DNA of 64,000 bases. Origin: JAWLHU01 sp049324875. GTDB lineage: Bacteria > Bacillota > Sulfobacillia > Symbiobacteriales > Symbiobacteriaceae. Where the stretch lies: the NCBI GenBank assembly GCA_049324875.1, contig JBMONC010000053.1, positions 1 to 64,000 on the forward strand, given 5' to 3'. Shown here one piece after another: positions 1 to 8,449 of this stretch. The notes under the pieces were generated by a model. The model made no database searches, had not been told where the DNA came from, and saw only the letters and a program-made list of their open reading frames with translations. Numbering within the stretch: the stretch's first letter is position 1; every line of letters begins with the position of its first letter. Both the position numbers and the translations under genes were made by a program.

Positions 1-60
1 GCTTTCTCTCTCTTCTGCACTGTCTAGTTTTCAAGGTTCCAGGCGCCGTCGCTGTAGCAA
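1..60 (-). other. rRNA operon leader (16S start lies off the left edge)
   Basis: Read on the minus strand, 24-40 gives ggaaccttgaaaactag, followed by acagtgcagaag. This CCTTGAAAACT(A/G)GA string is characteristic of Firmicute rRNA operons, where it occurs in the leader before 16S and in the 16S-23S spacer. Four tandem sigma-A promoters lie upstream (72-366), which supports the leader reading. The rRNA itself is not in the window, so the assignment rests on this string and the promoters. Confidence 0.6.
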
Positions 61-71
61 CAGCGTTCATT

Positions 72-366
72 AGGTTACCATGTCCGCCGCCCCGTTGTCA
101 ACCTCGCAACTTCTGCCAGCGAGGCCGTTCCCGGCCGGCGACGAGTCCCTATCGTATCACCCTCGACCGCTCCGGTCAACCGCTCAAGTTTTTCCTGAGC
201 ATCGACCACCGCTGGCGGTGAGAGCTTCGTTAGGTTATCACGGCGCTCTGCCCCGGTCAAGCTCCATCATCTGGTTCTTGGGCCAGGCGAGACCGTGACC
301 GCTGCCAGGCCGCACCGCAGGGTGACGGCGAGAGTTATATTACGACGCGCGCCCCGCCACGGTCAA
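72..366 (-). promoter_or_regulatory. four tandem sigma-A promoters (rRNA type)
   Basis: Four similar minus-strand promoters follow one another. The first has -35 TTGACC at 361-366, an 18-nt spacer and -10 TAATAT at 337-342. The second has TTGACC at 255-260, 17 nt and TAACCT at 232-237. The third has TTGACC at 174-179, 17 nt and TACGAT at 151-156. The fourth has TTGACA at 96-101, 18 nt and TAACCT at 72-77. The -35 boxes are 106, 81 and 78 nt apart. All point left into the rRNA leader. Tandem strong promoters are usual for stable-RNA operons. Confidence 0.75.
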
Positions 367-410
367 CACCCCAAAAGCACCATTCCTCGCATCCGCAATG
401 TTACGACACG

Positions 411-443
411 GCAAAACAGCCCGACAGCCGCCAGGCTGCCGGG
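411..443 (-). terminator. intrinsic terminator of the Lon-family gene
   Basis: A 10-bp stem (420-429 with 434-443, one G-U pair) and a 4-nt loop are followed on the minus strand by CTGTTTT. It lies 18 nt after the stop codon of the protease gene and separates it from the rRNA promoters. Confidence 0.75.
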
Positions 444-460
444 CCGGTGCCATCAATAAC

Positions 461-2884
461 TCAACCCCGCTCGCCCCGACTCCACTCGTAGAAGCGCCGG
501 GCCAGTTCCTCAATGCGCCGATCAACCCGGTCGAAGAGGCTGCCGGGCGTGTACCGCCCATCAGCTTCCCGCCGACCGGCGGGCATGCCGGTGAGAATCT
601 CGATCCCTTCCTCAATCGAACCCACCGCCCAGATATGGAACCGGCCTTCACGGACGGCCTCCACCACCTCGTCCTGAAGGACCAGGTTCGGCAGGTTCTG
701 CTTCGGGATCATCACCCCCTGGCGCCCTGTCTGCCCCAGCAGCTTGCAGACGCGGAAGAACCCCTCGATCTTTTCGTTCACCCCGCCAATCGGCTGAATC
801 TCCCCGCGCTGGTTGACCGAGCCGGTCACCGCAATCCCCTGATCAATCGGCACATCGGCCAGCGCAGAGAGAAGGGCATAGAGTTCCGTGCTGGAGGCGC
901 TGTCTCCGTCCACCGGCACATAGGTCTGCTCAAAGGCGACCGAGGCTGAGAAGGCCAGCGGTTTGTCCTGAGCAAAGCGGTCGCCAAGGTAACCGGTCAG
1001 GGTGAAGAGCCCCTTGTCATGGATCTGACCGGACATCTCGATCTCCCGCTCTATATGAAGAATCCCCTTCTGCCCCATGAAGACCCGGGCGGTGATCCGG
1101 CTGGGCGATCCAAATCGGTAGTCGCCGATGTTCATCACCGTCAGGCCGTTCACCTGGCCAACCACGTGACCCGACACATCAAAGAGCATGGAGCCGCGCT
1201 GGACCATCTCCAGGAGTCGCTGCTCCGGGAGCGAGGACCGGGCCGCCTTCTCTGCGATCGCCCGCCGCACATGGGTCGCATCGACCACGGAGCTGCCGTC
1301 CTGGTTCGCCCAGGCCGTGGCTTCGTAGATCACCTCCACCACCTCATTGAACCGGGCGGAGAGCTTGGTCTGATCATCGCTGAGGCGGTGGCTGTGCTTG
1401 AGCACCTCGCAGACACCGGCGGCCGTAAGGTGCTGCTGGTTCTCCCGGCGGCAGACGCTGGAGATGAAGCTGGCGTAACCAGCGACGTTCTTCTCGTTCG
1501 CTTCCATGGCGATGTCAAACTCGGCCTTGAACTTGAACTGCTTGCGGAAACCCTCATCCATGGAGTAGAGGGCATGGTAGATGCTGCTGTTGCCGATCAG
1601 GATCACCTTGAGGTCCAGCGGAATCGGCTGTGGCCTGACCGTCTCCACCGGCAGGATCCGGTTCTCAGCCCCGGGCGCCTCAATCCGGGCCTCCCGCATG
1701 GTGAGCGCCCGCTTCAGCGCCTCCCAGGCGTAAGGGCTGGAGAGCAGGTCAGTCGCCTGGAGGATCAGGTAGCCGCCGTTGGCCCGGTGAATCGCACCGG
1801 CCTTGATCAGCATGAAGCCGTCCACCGGCTCCTCGCCGGAGGAGGTCACGTACTCCGCCTTCCCAAAGAGATTTACATAGGTCGGGTTGGACTCCACCAC
1901 CACCGGTGCGCCATCACGCTCGGTCCGGTGGACGAAAACGTTGACCCGGAACCTGGCGAAGGGGTCGACACGGCGGCGGCGCTGCTGGAGGGCGCGCATC
2001 TCGGCTGCGGCGGCCTCCTCCATCCCCCGGGAGGTTGGTTCGGGAATCGAGGGGCCGATCAGCTCCTGCTCGACCCGCCCCAGCCACTCCACCAGCCGCG
2101 GCACGCTCCGGTAGCGCTCCTTGAGCCGGGCCACCATCGGCGCTACCGCCATGGCAGCCACCTGGTGATCCAGCTTGCTCAGTTCATCGCGGACCGACTT
2201 CTCGACCTCCCAGGTGCGGCGGCCGGCCTCCGCGACGGCGCGCTGGATCTGGTGCGCCCGCTCCGTCATCTCCCGCCTCTGTTCCGGCGAGAGCGCCTCA
2301 AACTGATCATCGGTCATGGGCTGCCCATTCAGCATTGGGACCGGCATCAGTCCCTTTTCCGTCTGGGTCAGTCCGAAGCCGGAGGCCGCCGCCATGGACT
2401 CCAGCTGCTCCATGACCTGCTCCACCTGACTGCGGACCGCCGCCATCAGCTCCTCCCGCCTCGCCTGGTGCTCCCTGCTTCCAAGGGCTCGGCCAGTGGC
2501 TGCCTGGGCGTCCCGGATCAGCTCCTCCATCTCGTGCGCAAAGGTCGGCGCCGTTCCCGCCGGCAGCGCAATGGCGGTAGGCTCGTCCGGACGGTCAAAG
2601 TTGTAGACATAGATCCAGTCGCTGGGGACGGGCTCATGCACGGCGCGCGCTTGCACCAGCGATGAGGTATAGCTGGTCTTGCCTGTCCCGGAAGGGCCGG
2701 CGACGTAGATGTTGTAACCAGGGCTGCGGATGGAGAGCCCAAACTTCAGGGCCTCGACAGCCTGCTCCTGCCCCACCAGTCCCTCCAGTGCCGGCAGTTC
2801 GGCCGTTGTCGTGAATCCCAGTGCCGCCGGGTCCCAGGTGCGTCGCAGTTGCTCGGGTGGAACAGCCAGGCGCTGCTTGATCAT
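461..2884 (-). CDS. Lon-family ATP-dependent protease (AAA domain plus S16 peptidase)
   Basis: An 807-residue cytoplasmic protease of the Lon superfamily, predicted to unfold and degrade proteins using ATP. The Walker A motif GPSGTGKT is at about residues 63-70. The C-terminal S16 domain carries the Ser-Lys dyad, with Ser in GDSAS at about 662 and Lys in NEKIEG at about 705. There is no N-terminal LON substrate domain, and the AAA core is interrupted by a long helical insertion (about 150-300). It therefore belongs to the LonB/LonC-like group, not to classical LonA. The ATG at 2884 follows agggagag. A minus-strand promoter, TTGGGC-N17-TATAAG, lies at 2914-2942. Monocistronic, ending in its own terminator. 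Confidence 0.93.
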   Translation of the reverse strand: MIKQRLAVPPEQLRRTWDPAALGFTTTAELPALEGLVGQEQAVEALKFGLSIRSPGYNIYVAGPSGTGKTSYTSSLVQARAVHEPVPSDWIYVYNFDRPDEPTAIALPAGTAPTFAHEMEELIRDAQAATGRALGSREHQARREELMAAVRSQVEQVMEQLESMAAASGFGLTQTEKGLMPVPMLNGQPMTDDQFEALSPEQRREMTERAHQIQRAVAEAGRRTWEVEKSVRDELSKLDHQVAAMAVAPMVARLKERYRSVPRLVEWLGRVEQELIGPSIPEPTSRGMEEAAAAEMRALQQRRRRVDPFARFRVNVFVHRTERDGAPVVVESNPTYVNLFGKAEYVTSSGEEPVDGFMLIKAGAIHRANGGYLILQATDLLSSPYAWEALKRALTMREARIEAPGAENRILPVETVRPQPIPLDLKVILIGNSSIYHALYSMDEGFRKQFKFKAEFDIAMEANEKNVAGYASFISSVCRRENQQHLTAAGVCEVLKHSHRLSDDQTKLSARFNEVVEVIYEATAWANQDGSSVVDATHVRRAIAEKAARSSLPEQRLLEMVQRGSMLFDVSGHVVGQVNGLTVMNIGDYRFGSPSRITARVFMGQKGILHIEREIEMSGQIHDKGLFTLTGYLGDRFAQDKPLAFSASVAFEQTYVPVDGDSASSTELYALLSALADVPIDQGIAVTGSVNQRGEIQPIGGVNEKIEGFFRVCKLLGQTGRQGVMIPKQNLPNLVLQDEVVEAVREGRFHIWAVGSIEEGIEILTGMPAGRREADGRYTPGSLFDRVDRRIEELARRFYEWSRGERG

Positions 2885-2913
2885 CTCCGCTCTCCCTTCT
2901 GTCGGCGTCCTCC

Positions 2914-2942
2914 CTTATATAATTCGTACCTAAAATGCCCAA
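2914..2942 (-). promoter_or_regulatory. candidate promoter of the Lon-family gene
   Basis: -35 TTGGGC at 2937-2942 and -10 TATAAG at 2914-2919, with a 17-nt spacer, 30 nt before the start codon. The rest of 2885-3203 holds no gene; its right part is the leader of the GNAT gene, where I found no clear promoter. Confidence 0.5.
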
Positions 2943-3203
2943 CCCTTCCGGCAATACGGCACAGCGTGCAACTCCAAAAGACGACGTGTGAGGGCGAGCG
3001 GAGGAGGACAACTGAACTCCGACGCGAAGGTCGGCGTTCTGGTCGCCTCAGCCGCTCCATCAGACCCAGATGACCCGCCAGCCGATTCGACATTGATGAG
3101 GATAAGGAGTACACTGCGGTCATGTCCGCGCATCAACCCGTGTAATCGGTGGCATAAGCCCGCAGGCTTCGCTCTGAGCCGAGAGACCGGGAAGGAGAGG
3201 GCC

Positions 3204-3620
3204 ATGTATCGCATTCAGGCTATCGAGTCGATGGAGGCTATCCAGGCACTCCGGACGTCTGAGGGAGCTTGCTCCCCGATGCCGTCGGTGGGCGCCTGGT
3301 TCGACCCGAACCATGTCAGCCTCATCGCCGTAGGCCCGGAAGGACCGGCTGGCGGTGTGCTCCTCACCCCCTGCCGACATGTGGGGCCCCTGGTGACCAA
3401 GTACCGGCTGGAGTGGCTTTACGTCCTGCCCGAGCACCGCAACCGCGGACTGGGGCGCAAGCTGACCCAGGCAGCCGCAGCCGAGGCCAGCAAGCGGGGC
3501 GCCTCGACGATTCTCATCGCTGTGAAGCCGGAGAATCAGCGGGGTCTCTCCTGGTCGGAGGGCCTCCCCAAGGTCGCTGGGTTGGGTTTTGTGGTGGCGC
3601 TGGACCGTTGCGGCCTCTAA
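3204..3620 (+). CDS. GNAT family N-acetyltransferase
   Basis: A 138-residue acetyl-CoA-dependent N-acetyltransferase of unknown substrate. The acetyl-CoA motif A is visible as LYVLPEHRNRGLGRKL, containing the R-x-x-G-x-G pyrophosphate loop (RNRGLG), followed by an amphipathic helix. An open frame extends upstream to 2988, but the ATG at 3204 is chosen because gaaggagagg sits just before it and family similarity begins there. It is convergent with the LarA-like gene and ends at a strong terminator. Confidence 0.8.
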   Translation: MYRIQAIESMEAIQALRTSEGACSPMPSVGAWFDPNHVSLIAVGPEGPAGGVLLTPCRHVGPLVTKYRLEWLYVLPEHRNRGLGRKLTQAAAAEASKRGASTILIAVKPENQRGLSWSEGLPKVAGLGFVVALDRCGL

Positions 3621-3636
3621 TGTTCAAGATGATCAC

Positions 3637-3679
3637 AAAGGCGCTTACAGGTGCAGACCTGTAAGCGCCTTTTCCTTTT
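3637..3679 (+). terminator. intrinsic terminator after the GNAT gene
   Basis: A perfect 13-bp stem (3640-3652 with 3657-3669) with a GCAG loop is followed by TTTTCCTTTTC. Three A residues on the other side may let it also work on the minus strand for the convergent operon. A second hairpin (3704-3732, GGACCACCGG arms) without a T-run lies nearer the LarA-like gene. Confidence 0.85.
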
Positions 3680-3760
3680 CGCCCGTCGAGAACGGGTTCA
3701 GGAAGGACCACCGGTGATGACCCGGTGGTCCTTCGCCTGTTGTGAGGCCGGTCAGATTGC

Positions 3761-4987
3761 CTACCGGAGCAGGTTTCCGCTGGAATCGAACGCCCAGGGC
3801 ACGGGCTCCCCCGTCACGATCGCACCGGGGAGGTCCGCCAGAACGCTGGGTGAGACCCACAGGTGCTCCAGCTCCAGCGTATTCCGGATGCGGATGATGC
3901 GGGGCGAGGTCGGGCTCCCAATGGTCCGAAGTGCGGTCTCAATCGCTTCCCGGTCGCTCTCCATGACGATGGGGAGCTTCGCCCGGTCCACAAAGGTCGC
4001 TGTCAGGGTGTTCAGGTAGGTGGCCTTGAAGTCCACCTTATCGGCGAAGCGCCGCGTGACAAAGTCGGCAAGACCCATGCCGTTGGCGTTGCCATGGGAG
4101 GCATCCGACAGGTCCAGGACCACCAGGCGCCTTACCTCGGGCTTGCCGTCAGGCATCCCCGGAATGCCCATCCTGCCGATCACGTTGGTGTCCATGCCGG
4201 TGCCGGAGTAGTTCTTGCCCATCTCGTCCACCACCAGCAGGTCCAGCCGGTCCACAGGCAGCCGGGGCAGCAGCGTCCGGGCCCGCTCCAGCAGTCGCTC
4301 CTCGGTCTCGATCCACCCGGATGGGTGCATCGGCACCAGGTCGGCGATCTCCTCCCGCCCGTTCTCCAGCACCGCCACCCCTCCCAGGACCGGCAGGCGG
4401 TCCAGCAGGAGGGTGCCAAACTCCCGCAGCCGTGCGCTCAGTACATGCGCCCCCAAGGAGTGAAACTGCCGGGCGCCCTCGGGCTTGCCACAGCCCACCA
4501 CCAGCATCTTGGTCAGCCCGCTCTCCAGCGGGCCCCGGAAGGAGGTGTGGGGCTTCACCCGGTTGAGCACGAGCAGAGCGTCACAGCCGGCCAGCACCTT
4601 GTCGAAGTAGACCGGCTCCCCCTCGACCGAGGTGGCCACCACCACGGCCTCCACGTTTCCAACAAGGGGAGCCCCCACCGCCTCCTCCGTGATGCCGAGG
4701 GAGTGGAGAACCGCGAGCTGCCCCTCCGGCTCGCCCCCGCCGTGACTGCCCATGGCAGTCACCAGGAGGGGCTCGGCACCCAGCCGCCGCACGTGCTCCA
4801 CCATGGCACGCAGAAGCAGAGGGATCTCGCGAATCCCCCTGCTCCCCGCGGGAATTCCCACGCGCATCCCCGGTCGGAGGCGGCGGGCCAGATCGAGCGC
4901 GCTGAGGGCGCGCTCCATGGCCGCGGCCACGTCGGGGACCGAATCAGCCGCAAACTCCTGGCGAATGGGAATCATGGGTGGCAGCAT
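3761..4987 (-). CDS. LarA-superfamily (nickel-pincer-type) isomerase-like protein
   Basis: A 408-residue protein resembling the lactate racemase (LarA/DUF2088) superfamily. LarA uses a nickel-pincer nucleotide to epimerise 2-hydroxy acids. Recognisable stretches include AMGSHGGGEPEGQ (about residues 97-109) and VKPHTSFRGPLESGLTKM. The conserved histidines and lysine are there, but the LarA-type substrate motif differs, so the substrate is unknown. No larB, larC or larE cofactor genes are in the window. The start follows GGAGG by six bases. The gene begins only 13 nt after mrpG, so it is probably the last gene of the mrp operon. Confidence 0.7.
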   Translation of the reverse strand: MLPPMIPIRQEFAADSVPDVAAAMERALSALDLARRLRPGMRVGIPAGSRGIREIPLLLRAMVEHVRRLGAEPLLVTAMGSHGGGEPEGQLAVLHSLGITEEAVGAPLVGNVEAVVVATSVEGEPVYFDKVLAGCDALLVLNRVKPHTSFRGPLESGLTKMLVVGCGKPEGARQFHSLGAHVLSARLREFGTLLLDRLPVLGGVAVLENGREEIADLVPMHPSGWIETEERLLERARTLLPRLPVDRLDLLVVDEMGKNYSGTGMDTNVIGRMGIPGMPDGKPEVRRLVVLDLSDASHGNANGMGLADFVTRRFADKVDFKATYLNTLTATFVDRAKLPIVMESDREAIETALRTIGSPTSPRIIRIRNTLELEHLWVSPSVLADLPGAIVTGEPVPWAFDSSGNLLR

Positions 4988-5000
4988 CAGGGCCTCCCCC

Positions 5001-5357
5001 CTACTGCTGTTGCTTAAAGGTTCCTGCCTTCTCCTGAAGATCGTCGCGGATCGTCTCGGGGGCCAGGTTCGGCCCCGTCCGGTGGGCAGCCCGAGCGGTC
5101 ATATAAGTACCCGCTGAGGCGGTCCAGAAGAGGAAGGGAATCACCAGCAGGAGCTTCAGCGTCAGGCCATCGTGAACCGAAAAGTAGATCGTACCGCCGA
5201 TGACAATGGCTGTGGTCCCCAGGGTGGTGGACATGCCGGAGGCGTGCATCCGGTTGTAGACATCCGGAAACCGGAGAAGGCCGGTCGCCCCGAGCAGCGC
5301 CATGAAGGTGCCGAACAGGAGGAAGATGCTAATCAGAATCTCGCTCAATGACGACAC
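5001..5357 (-). CDS. mrpG: Na+/H+ antiporter subunit MrpG
   Basis: A 118-residue membrane subunit of the Mrp cation/proton antiporter complex. Three hydrophobic segments are visible (about 5-27, 45-62, 68-88). The family stretch ATGLLRFPDVYNRMHA is at about 24-39. It overlaps the end of mrpF by 29 nt, which implies translational coupling. Last subunit gene of the operon. Confidence 0.92.
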   Translation of the reverse strand: MSSLSEILISIFLLFGTFMALLGATGLLRFPDVYNRMHASGMSTTLGTTAIVIGGTIYFSVHDGLTLKLLLVIPFLFWTASAGTYMTARAAHRTGPNLAPETIRDDLQEKAGTFKQQQ

Positions 5358-5619
5358 CCCTTAGAATGTACTTGGCGAAGGCGACCGTCGATACATAGCT
5401 GAGCACCGACAACACCAGGGCATAGGCCAGGTACTGCCGGTCCTCCAGCAGCATGGCGCCCACGATCAGGATGGCGATGATGATCGTGCCCACCGCGTCC
5501 AGGGCGGTGACCCGGTCGGCCACCGTGGGCCCCCGCAGGGCCCGGTACCCGGCCATCCCCAGCGCCACCACCTGGCCGACCAGGGTGATCCAGAGAACCG
5601 TGTGAAAGAGATCCATCAC
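5329..5619 (-). CDS. mrpF: Na+/H+ antiporter subunit MrpF
   Basis: A 96-residue subunit with three predicted transmembrane helices. The stretch GPTVADRVTALDAVGT, typical of MrpF/MnhF, lies after the first helix. It overlaps mrpE by 4 nt upstream and mrpG downstream, as expected in a tightly coupled Mrp operon. Confidence 0.92.
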   Translation of the reverse strand: MMDLFHTVLWITLVGQVVALGMAGYRALRGPTVADRVTALDAVGTIIIAILIVGAMLLEDRQYLAYALVLSVLSYVSTVAFAKYILRGVVIERDSD

Positions 5620-6131
5620 TCCAGCACCTCCATCACCAGATCCTCAAAGCGGTAGCAGGTGGCGAGCGCCGCCTCCTCATCGGAGGCATCGATGCAGTGG
5701 ATGTAGAGGATGCTGTTGTCCGGGCTGACATCGAGGGAGATGGTGCCGGGGGTGAGGGTGATCATGTTGGCCACCATGGCGATCTGCCCCGGCTGGCGGA
5801 TGCGAAGCTTCATCGCCAGAATGCCCGGGGTCAGCTTCAGCTTCGGATTCAGCACCATCAGGGCGACGGCGTAGTTCGACTTGAGCAGCTCCCAGGTGAA
5901 GTAGAGGGCCAGGTGGACCGCCTTCGGCAGCCAGCGCAGGAACTCGCGAAACCCCCGGTACCGGGGACGGAATACCCGCAGTTCCGGCGCAGGGGTGAGC
6001 CAGAAGACGAGAGCCCCGACGATCAGGCCGGCCACGAAGTAGTCGTGGGTGTACTTGTCCTGGAGGACCATCCAGAGGACGGCCATCATCAGCCAGAGCT
6101 TCCAGCGCCGCAGCAGGATCATCGAGCTCAC
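5616..6131 (-). CDS. mrpE: Na+/H+ antiporter subunit MrpE
   Basis: A 171-residue membrane subunit of the Mrp complex. Two N-terminal hydrophobic helices are followed by a cytoplasmic domain with PGTISLDVSPDNSILYIHCID, a segment recognisable in MrpE/MnhE. It overlaps mrpD and mrpF by 4 nt each. An alternative in-frame ATG lies three codons downstream. Confidence 0.92.
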   Translation of the reverse strand: MSSMILLRRWKLWLMMAVLWMVLQDKYTHDYFVAGLIVGALVFWLTPAPELRVFRPRYRGFREFLRWLPKAVHLALYFTWELLKSNYAVALMVLNPKLKLTPGILAMKLRIRQPGQIAMVANMITLTPGTISLDVSPDNSILYIHCIDASDEEAALATCYRFEDLVMEVLE

Positions 6132-7612
6132 CTCCCCATCACAGCCTGGATGTACTGGTTCGGGTTCAGCAGCTGGTCCGCCGCCACCATGGCGAAGTCC
6201 ATCATGTAGCGGGCACCGAGCCCCATGGTGACCGAGAGCGCCAGCAGCAGCACGGCGGGCAGCATCGCCATGGCATGGTCGCCAAAGGAGGGCTTCCGCC
6301 GCTGGCCGGATTCCTTGCCCCAGAACGCCTTCCGGTAGATCTTCACCATGGAGAAGAGGGTGAAGAGGGAGACCACCAGGCTGACGGTCACAATCCCCCA
6401 GGAGCCCTGTTCCACGCCGGCCTTCAGCAGGGCGAACTTGGAGAAGAAGCCGGAGAAGGGGGGCACGCCCGCCAGGGAGATACCGGTGGCCAGGAAGGTG
6501 AAGGCCAGACCCGGGTAGTCGGCCAGCAGGCCGGAGTACTTCTTGAAGTCGGTGTGGCCGGTGATCCGCTGGGTCACACCCGCCAGCAGGAAGAGGCCCG
6601 ACTTGACGATGATGTGGTGGGCGATGTAGAAGACGGTACCCGCCAGCGCCAGCTGGGTGAAGAGGCCGAGGCCCATGATCATGTAGCCGATCTGCGAGAT
6701 GATGTGATAGCTGAGGATCGCCTTGAAGTCGTACTGGGCGATCGCCCCGAGCACGCCCAGCAGCATGGTGCCGCCGGCCACCCAGAGCAGGATGGTGTGG
6801 GTGTAGCTGACATCGTGGACGAAGATCAGGGTGAAGACCCGCACCAGGGCGTAGACACCCACCTTGGTCAGCATGGCGGCGAAGAGCGCTGCGATGCCGT
6901 TGGGGGCGAAGTAGTAAGAGCGGGGCAGCCAGAAGTAGAGCGGGAAGAGCGCTCCCTTCGAGGCGAAGACGATCATGAAGAGGATGCCGATCAGGGTGAT
7001 GTAGGGGTTGCCCGGCTCCTGGGCCACCTTCTGGGCCACGTCGGCCATGTTGAGCGACGAGGTGACGCCGTAAAGCAGGGCGATGGCCACCAGGAAGATC
7101 GTCGAGGCGGTGGCGTTCAGGATCAGGTACTTGATGCCCTCCCGCAGCTGGCCCGGCGAGCCGCCGATGGTCAGGAGGAAGTAGGAGGAGATCAGCATCA
7201 CCTCAAAGGCGACGAAGAGGTTGAAGAGGTCCCCCGTGACAAAGCTGAGGTTGATGCCGGCCATCATGAAGAAGAGCACCGGGTAGAAGAAGGCCCGCTC
7301 CCGGTCGGGATCCAGGTCCTTGAAGGCGAAGAGCAGCGAGGTGAAGAGGATGATCGCCGACAGGATGGTCATCATGCCGCCGAAGAGGTCGACGGTCAGG
7401 GTGATGCCGAAGGGAACCGGCCAACCGCCGGCGGTCTGGACCTGGATGCCCTGGGTCCAGACGGTGTAGGTGAGCAGGATCGAGATGGCCAGGGAGGCGA
7501 GGGAGGCCAGGAAGGCCACCGCTCGCTGCAGGGCGACCCGTCCGTGCAGGAAGAGCAGCAGGATGCCCGTGCCGAAGCAGAGCAGGACGGGATATGCGAC
7601 GAGGTTACTCAT
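6128..7612 (-). CDS. mrpD: Na+/H+ antiporter subunit MrpD (complex I ND4/NuoM-like)
   Basis: A 494-residue polytopic protein with about 14 transmembrane segments, homologous to the antiporter-like subunits of complex I. Visible family features include the lysine-bearing helix FASKGALFPLYFWLP (about 210-225) and the helix segments ILSYHIISQIGYMI and FYIAHHIIVKSGLFLLAG. It should carry one of the proton/cation paths of the complex. It overlaps mrpC upstream by 8 nt and mrpE downstream by 4 nt. Confidence 0.94.
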   Translation of the reverse strand: MSNLVAYPVLLCFGTGILLLFLHGRVALQRAVAFLASLASLAISILLTYTVWTQGIQVQTAGGWPVPFGITLTVDLFGGMMTILSAIILFTSLLFAFKDLDPDRERAFFYPVLFFMMAGINLSFVTGDLFNLFVAFEVMLISSYFLLTIGGSPGQLREGIKYLILNATASTIFLVAIALLYGVTSSLNMADVAQKVAQEPGNPYITLIGILFMIVFASKGALFPLYFWLPRSYYFAPNGIAALFAAMLTKVGVYALVRVFTLIFVHDVSYTHTILLWVAGGTMLLGVLGAIAQYDFKAILSYHIISQIGYMIMGLGLFTQLALAGTVFYIAHHIIVKSGLFLLAGVTQRITGHTDFKKYSGLLADYPGLAFTFLATGISLAGVPPFSGFFSKFALLKAGVEQGSWGIVTVSLVVSLFTLFSMVKIYRKAFWGKESGQRRKPSFGDHAMAMLPAVLLLALSVTMGLGARYMMDFAMVAADQLLNPNQYIQAVMGR

Positions 7613-7958
7613 CTTCCATACCTCTCAGTTCGGCGAGATTATCCGTCCCGTACTCCTGCACGGTCCGGTAGGCGAGCACGAAGATAAAGGCCGTCACCGC
7701 AAAGCCGATGACGATGGCGGTCAGGATCAGCGCCTGGGGGACAGGGTCGATGTACTGGATCGCTTCCCCGTGGGCGTCGTGGCCCCCCAGCACCGGCGCC
7801 CGGCCCGTCTTCAGCCGCCCGGCGGTCAGGATCATGATGTTGGTGCCATAGGAGATGAGGGCGTTGCCCAGCACCACCCGGATCATGTTCTTGGCCAGCA
7901 GGAGATAGGTGCCGACGGCGAACAGAAGGCCGATGACAAGTGCACTGAGCAGTTCCAT
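7605..7958 (-). CDS. mrpC: Na+/H+ antiporter subunit MrpC (NuoK-like)
   Basis: A 117-residue, three-helix subunit homologous to NuoK. VLGNALISYGTNIMIL and the late segment DPVPQALILTAIVIGFAVTA are typical of MrpC/MnhC, including the conserved PQALxLTAIVI string. It lies 14 nt after mrpB and overlaps mrpD. Confidence 0.93.
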   Translation of the reverse strand: MELLSALVIGLLFAVGTYLLLAKNMIRVVLGNALISYGTNIMILTAGRLKTGRAPVLGGHDAHGEAIQYIDPVPQALILTAIVIGFAVTAFIFVLAYRTVQEYGTDNLAELRGMEDE

Positions 7959-7972
7959 TCGTGCGACACCTC

Positions 7973-8449
7973 CTATCGGCGGCGAGCCGCCGGCTCAGAC
8001 TCGCCGGGGGCCGTCGACCGCTTTTCCGATGCAATAAAGAGCAAGGTCGCCTTCATGGTGCCGACAACGACCAGCATGACCCCCAGGTCAAAGACGGCGG
8101 CGGTGGCCCACTCGATGTGGCCCAGGAGGGGCAGGTCCAGGGGGCCCCAGTAGTGCTGCATGAAAGCCTCGCCGAACAGGGTCGGCAGGAAGACGGTGGA
8201 GAAGGCGAAGGTGAGACCACCGGCCAGCAGCAGGTAGAAGGGCACGGGGAGGATGGAGTCAGCGGCATCGTAGCCAAAGGCCAGGCCCTGGATGGCGATG
8301 GCGGCGCTGATGACCAGGCCGGCCACGAAGCCGCCGCCCGGCTCCTGATGCCCCCGGAGGAAGATCCAGATAGCCAGGAGCTTGATGGCGAAGAGGGAGG
8401 ACTGTACAACGGTCGTCAGGATCGGAGATTCCTTGAATTTCGTCTGCAC
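7973..8449 (-). CDS. mrpB: Na+/H+ antiporter subunit MrpB
   Basis: A 158-residue, four-helix subunit. The conserved LRGHQEPGGGFVAGL (about 31-45) identifies MrpB/MnhB. Its GTG start lies one base after the end of mrpA, so the two are coupled. Slightly longer than typical stand-alone MrpB because of a charged C-terminal tail. Confidence 0.93.
   Translation of the reverse strand: MQTKFKESPILTTVVQSSLFAIKLLAIWIFLRGHQEPGGGFVAGLVISAAIAIQGLAFGYDAADSILPVPFYLLLAGGLTFAFSTVFLPTLFGEAFMQHYWGPLDLPLLGHIEWATAAVFDLGVMLVVVGTMKATLLFIASEKRSTAPGESEPAARRR

Noticed and set aside
398..426. Fifth rRNA-type promoter (TAACAT at 398-403)
   Set aside because: Its -35 would be TGTCGG inside the Lon-gene terminator stem; too weak compared with the four clear promoters.
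1019..2665. Long plus-strand open frame (548 codons) opposite the Lon-family gene
   Set aside because: It is a mirror of the high-GC coding strand. The translation is His/Leu/Arg/Gly-rich without any family pattern, while the minus strand encodes an intact protease.
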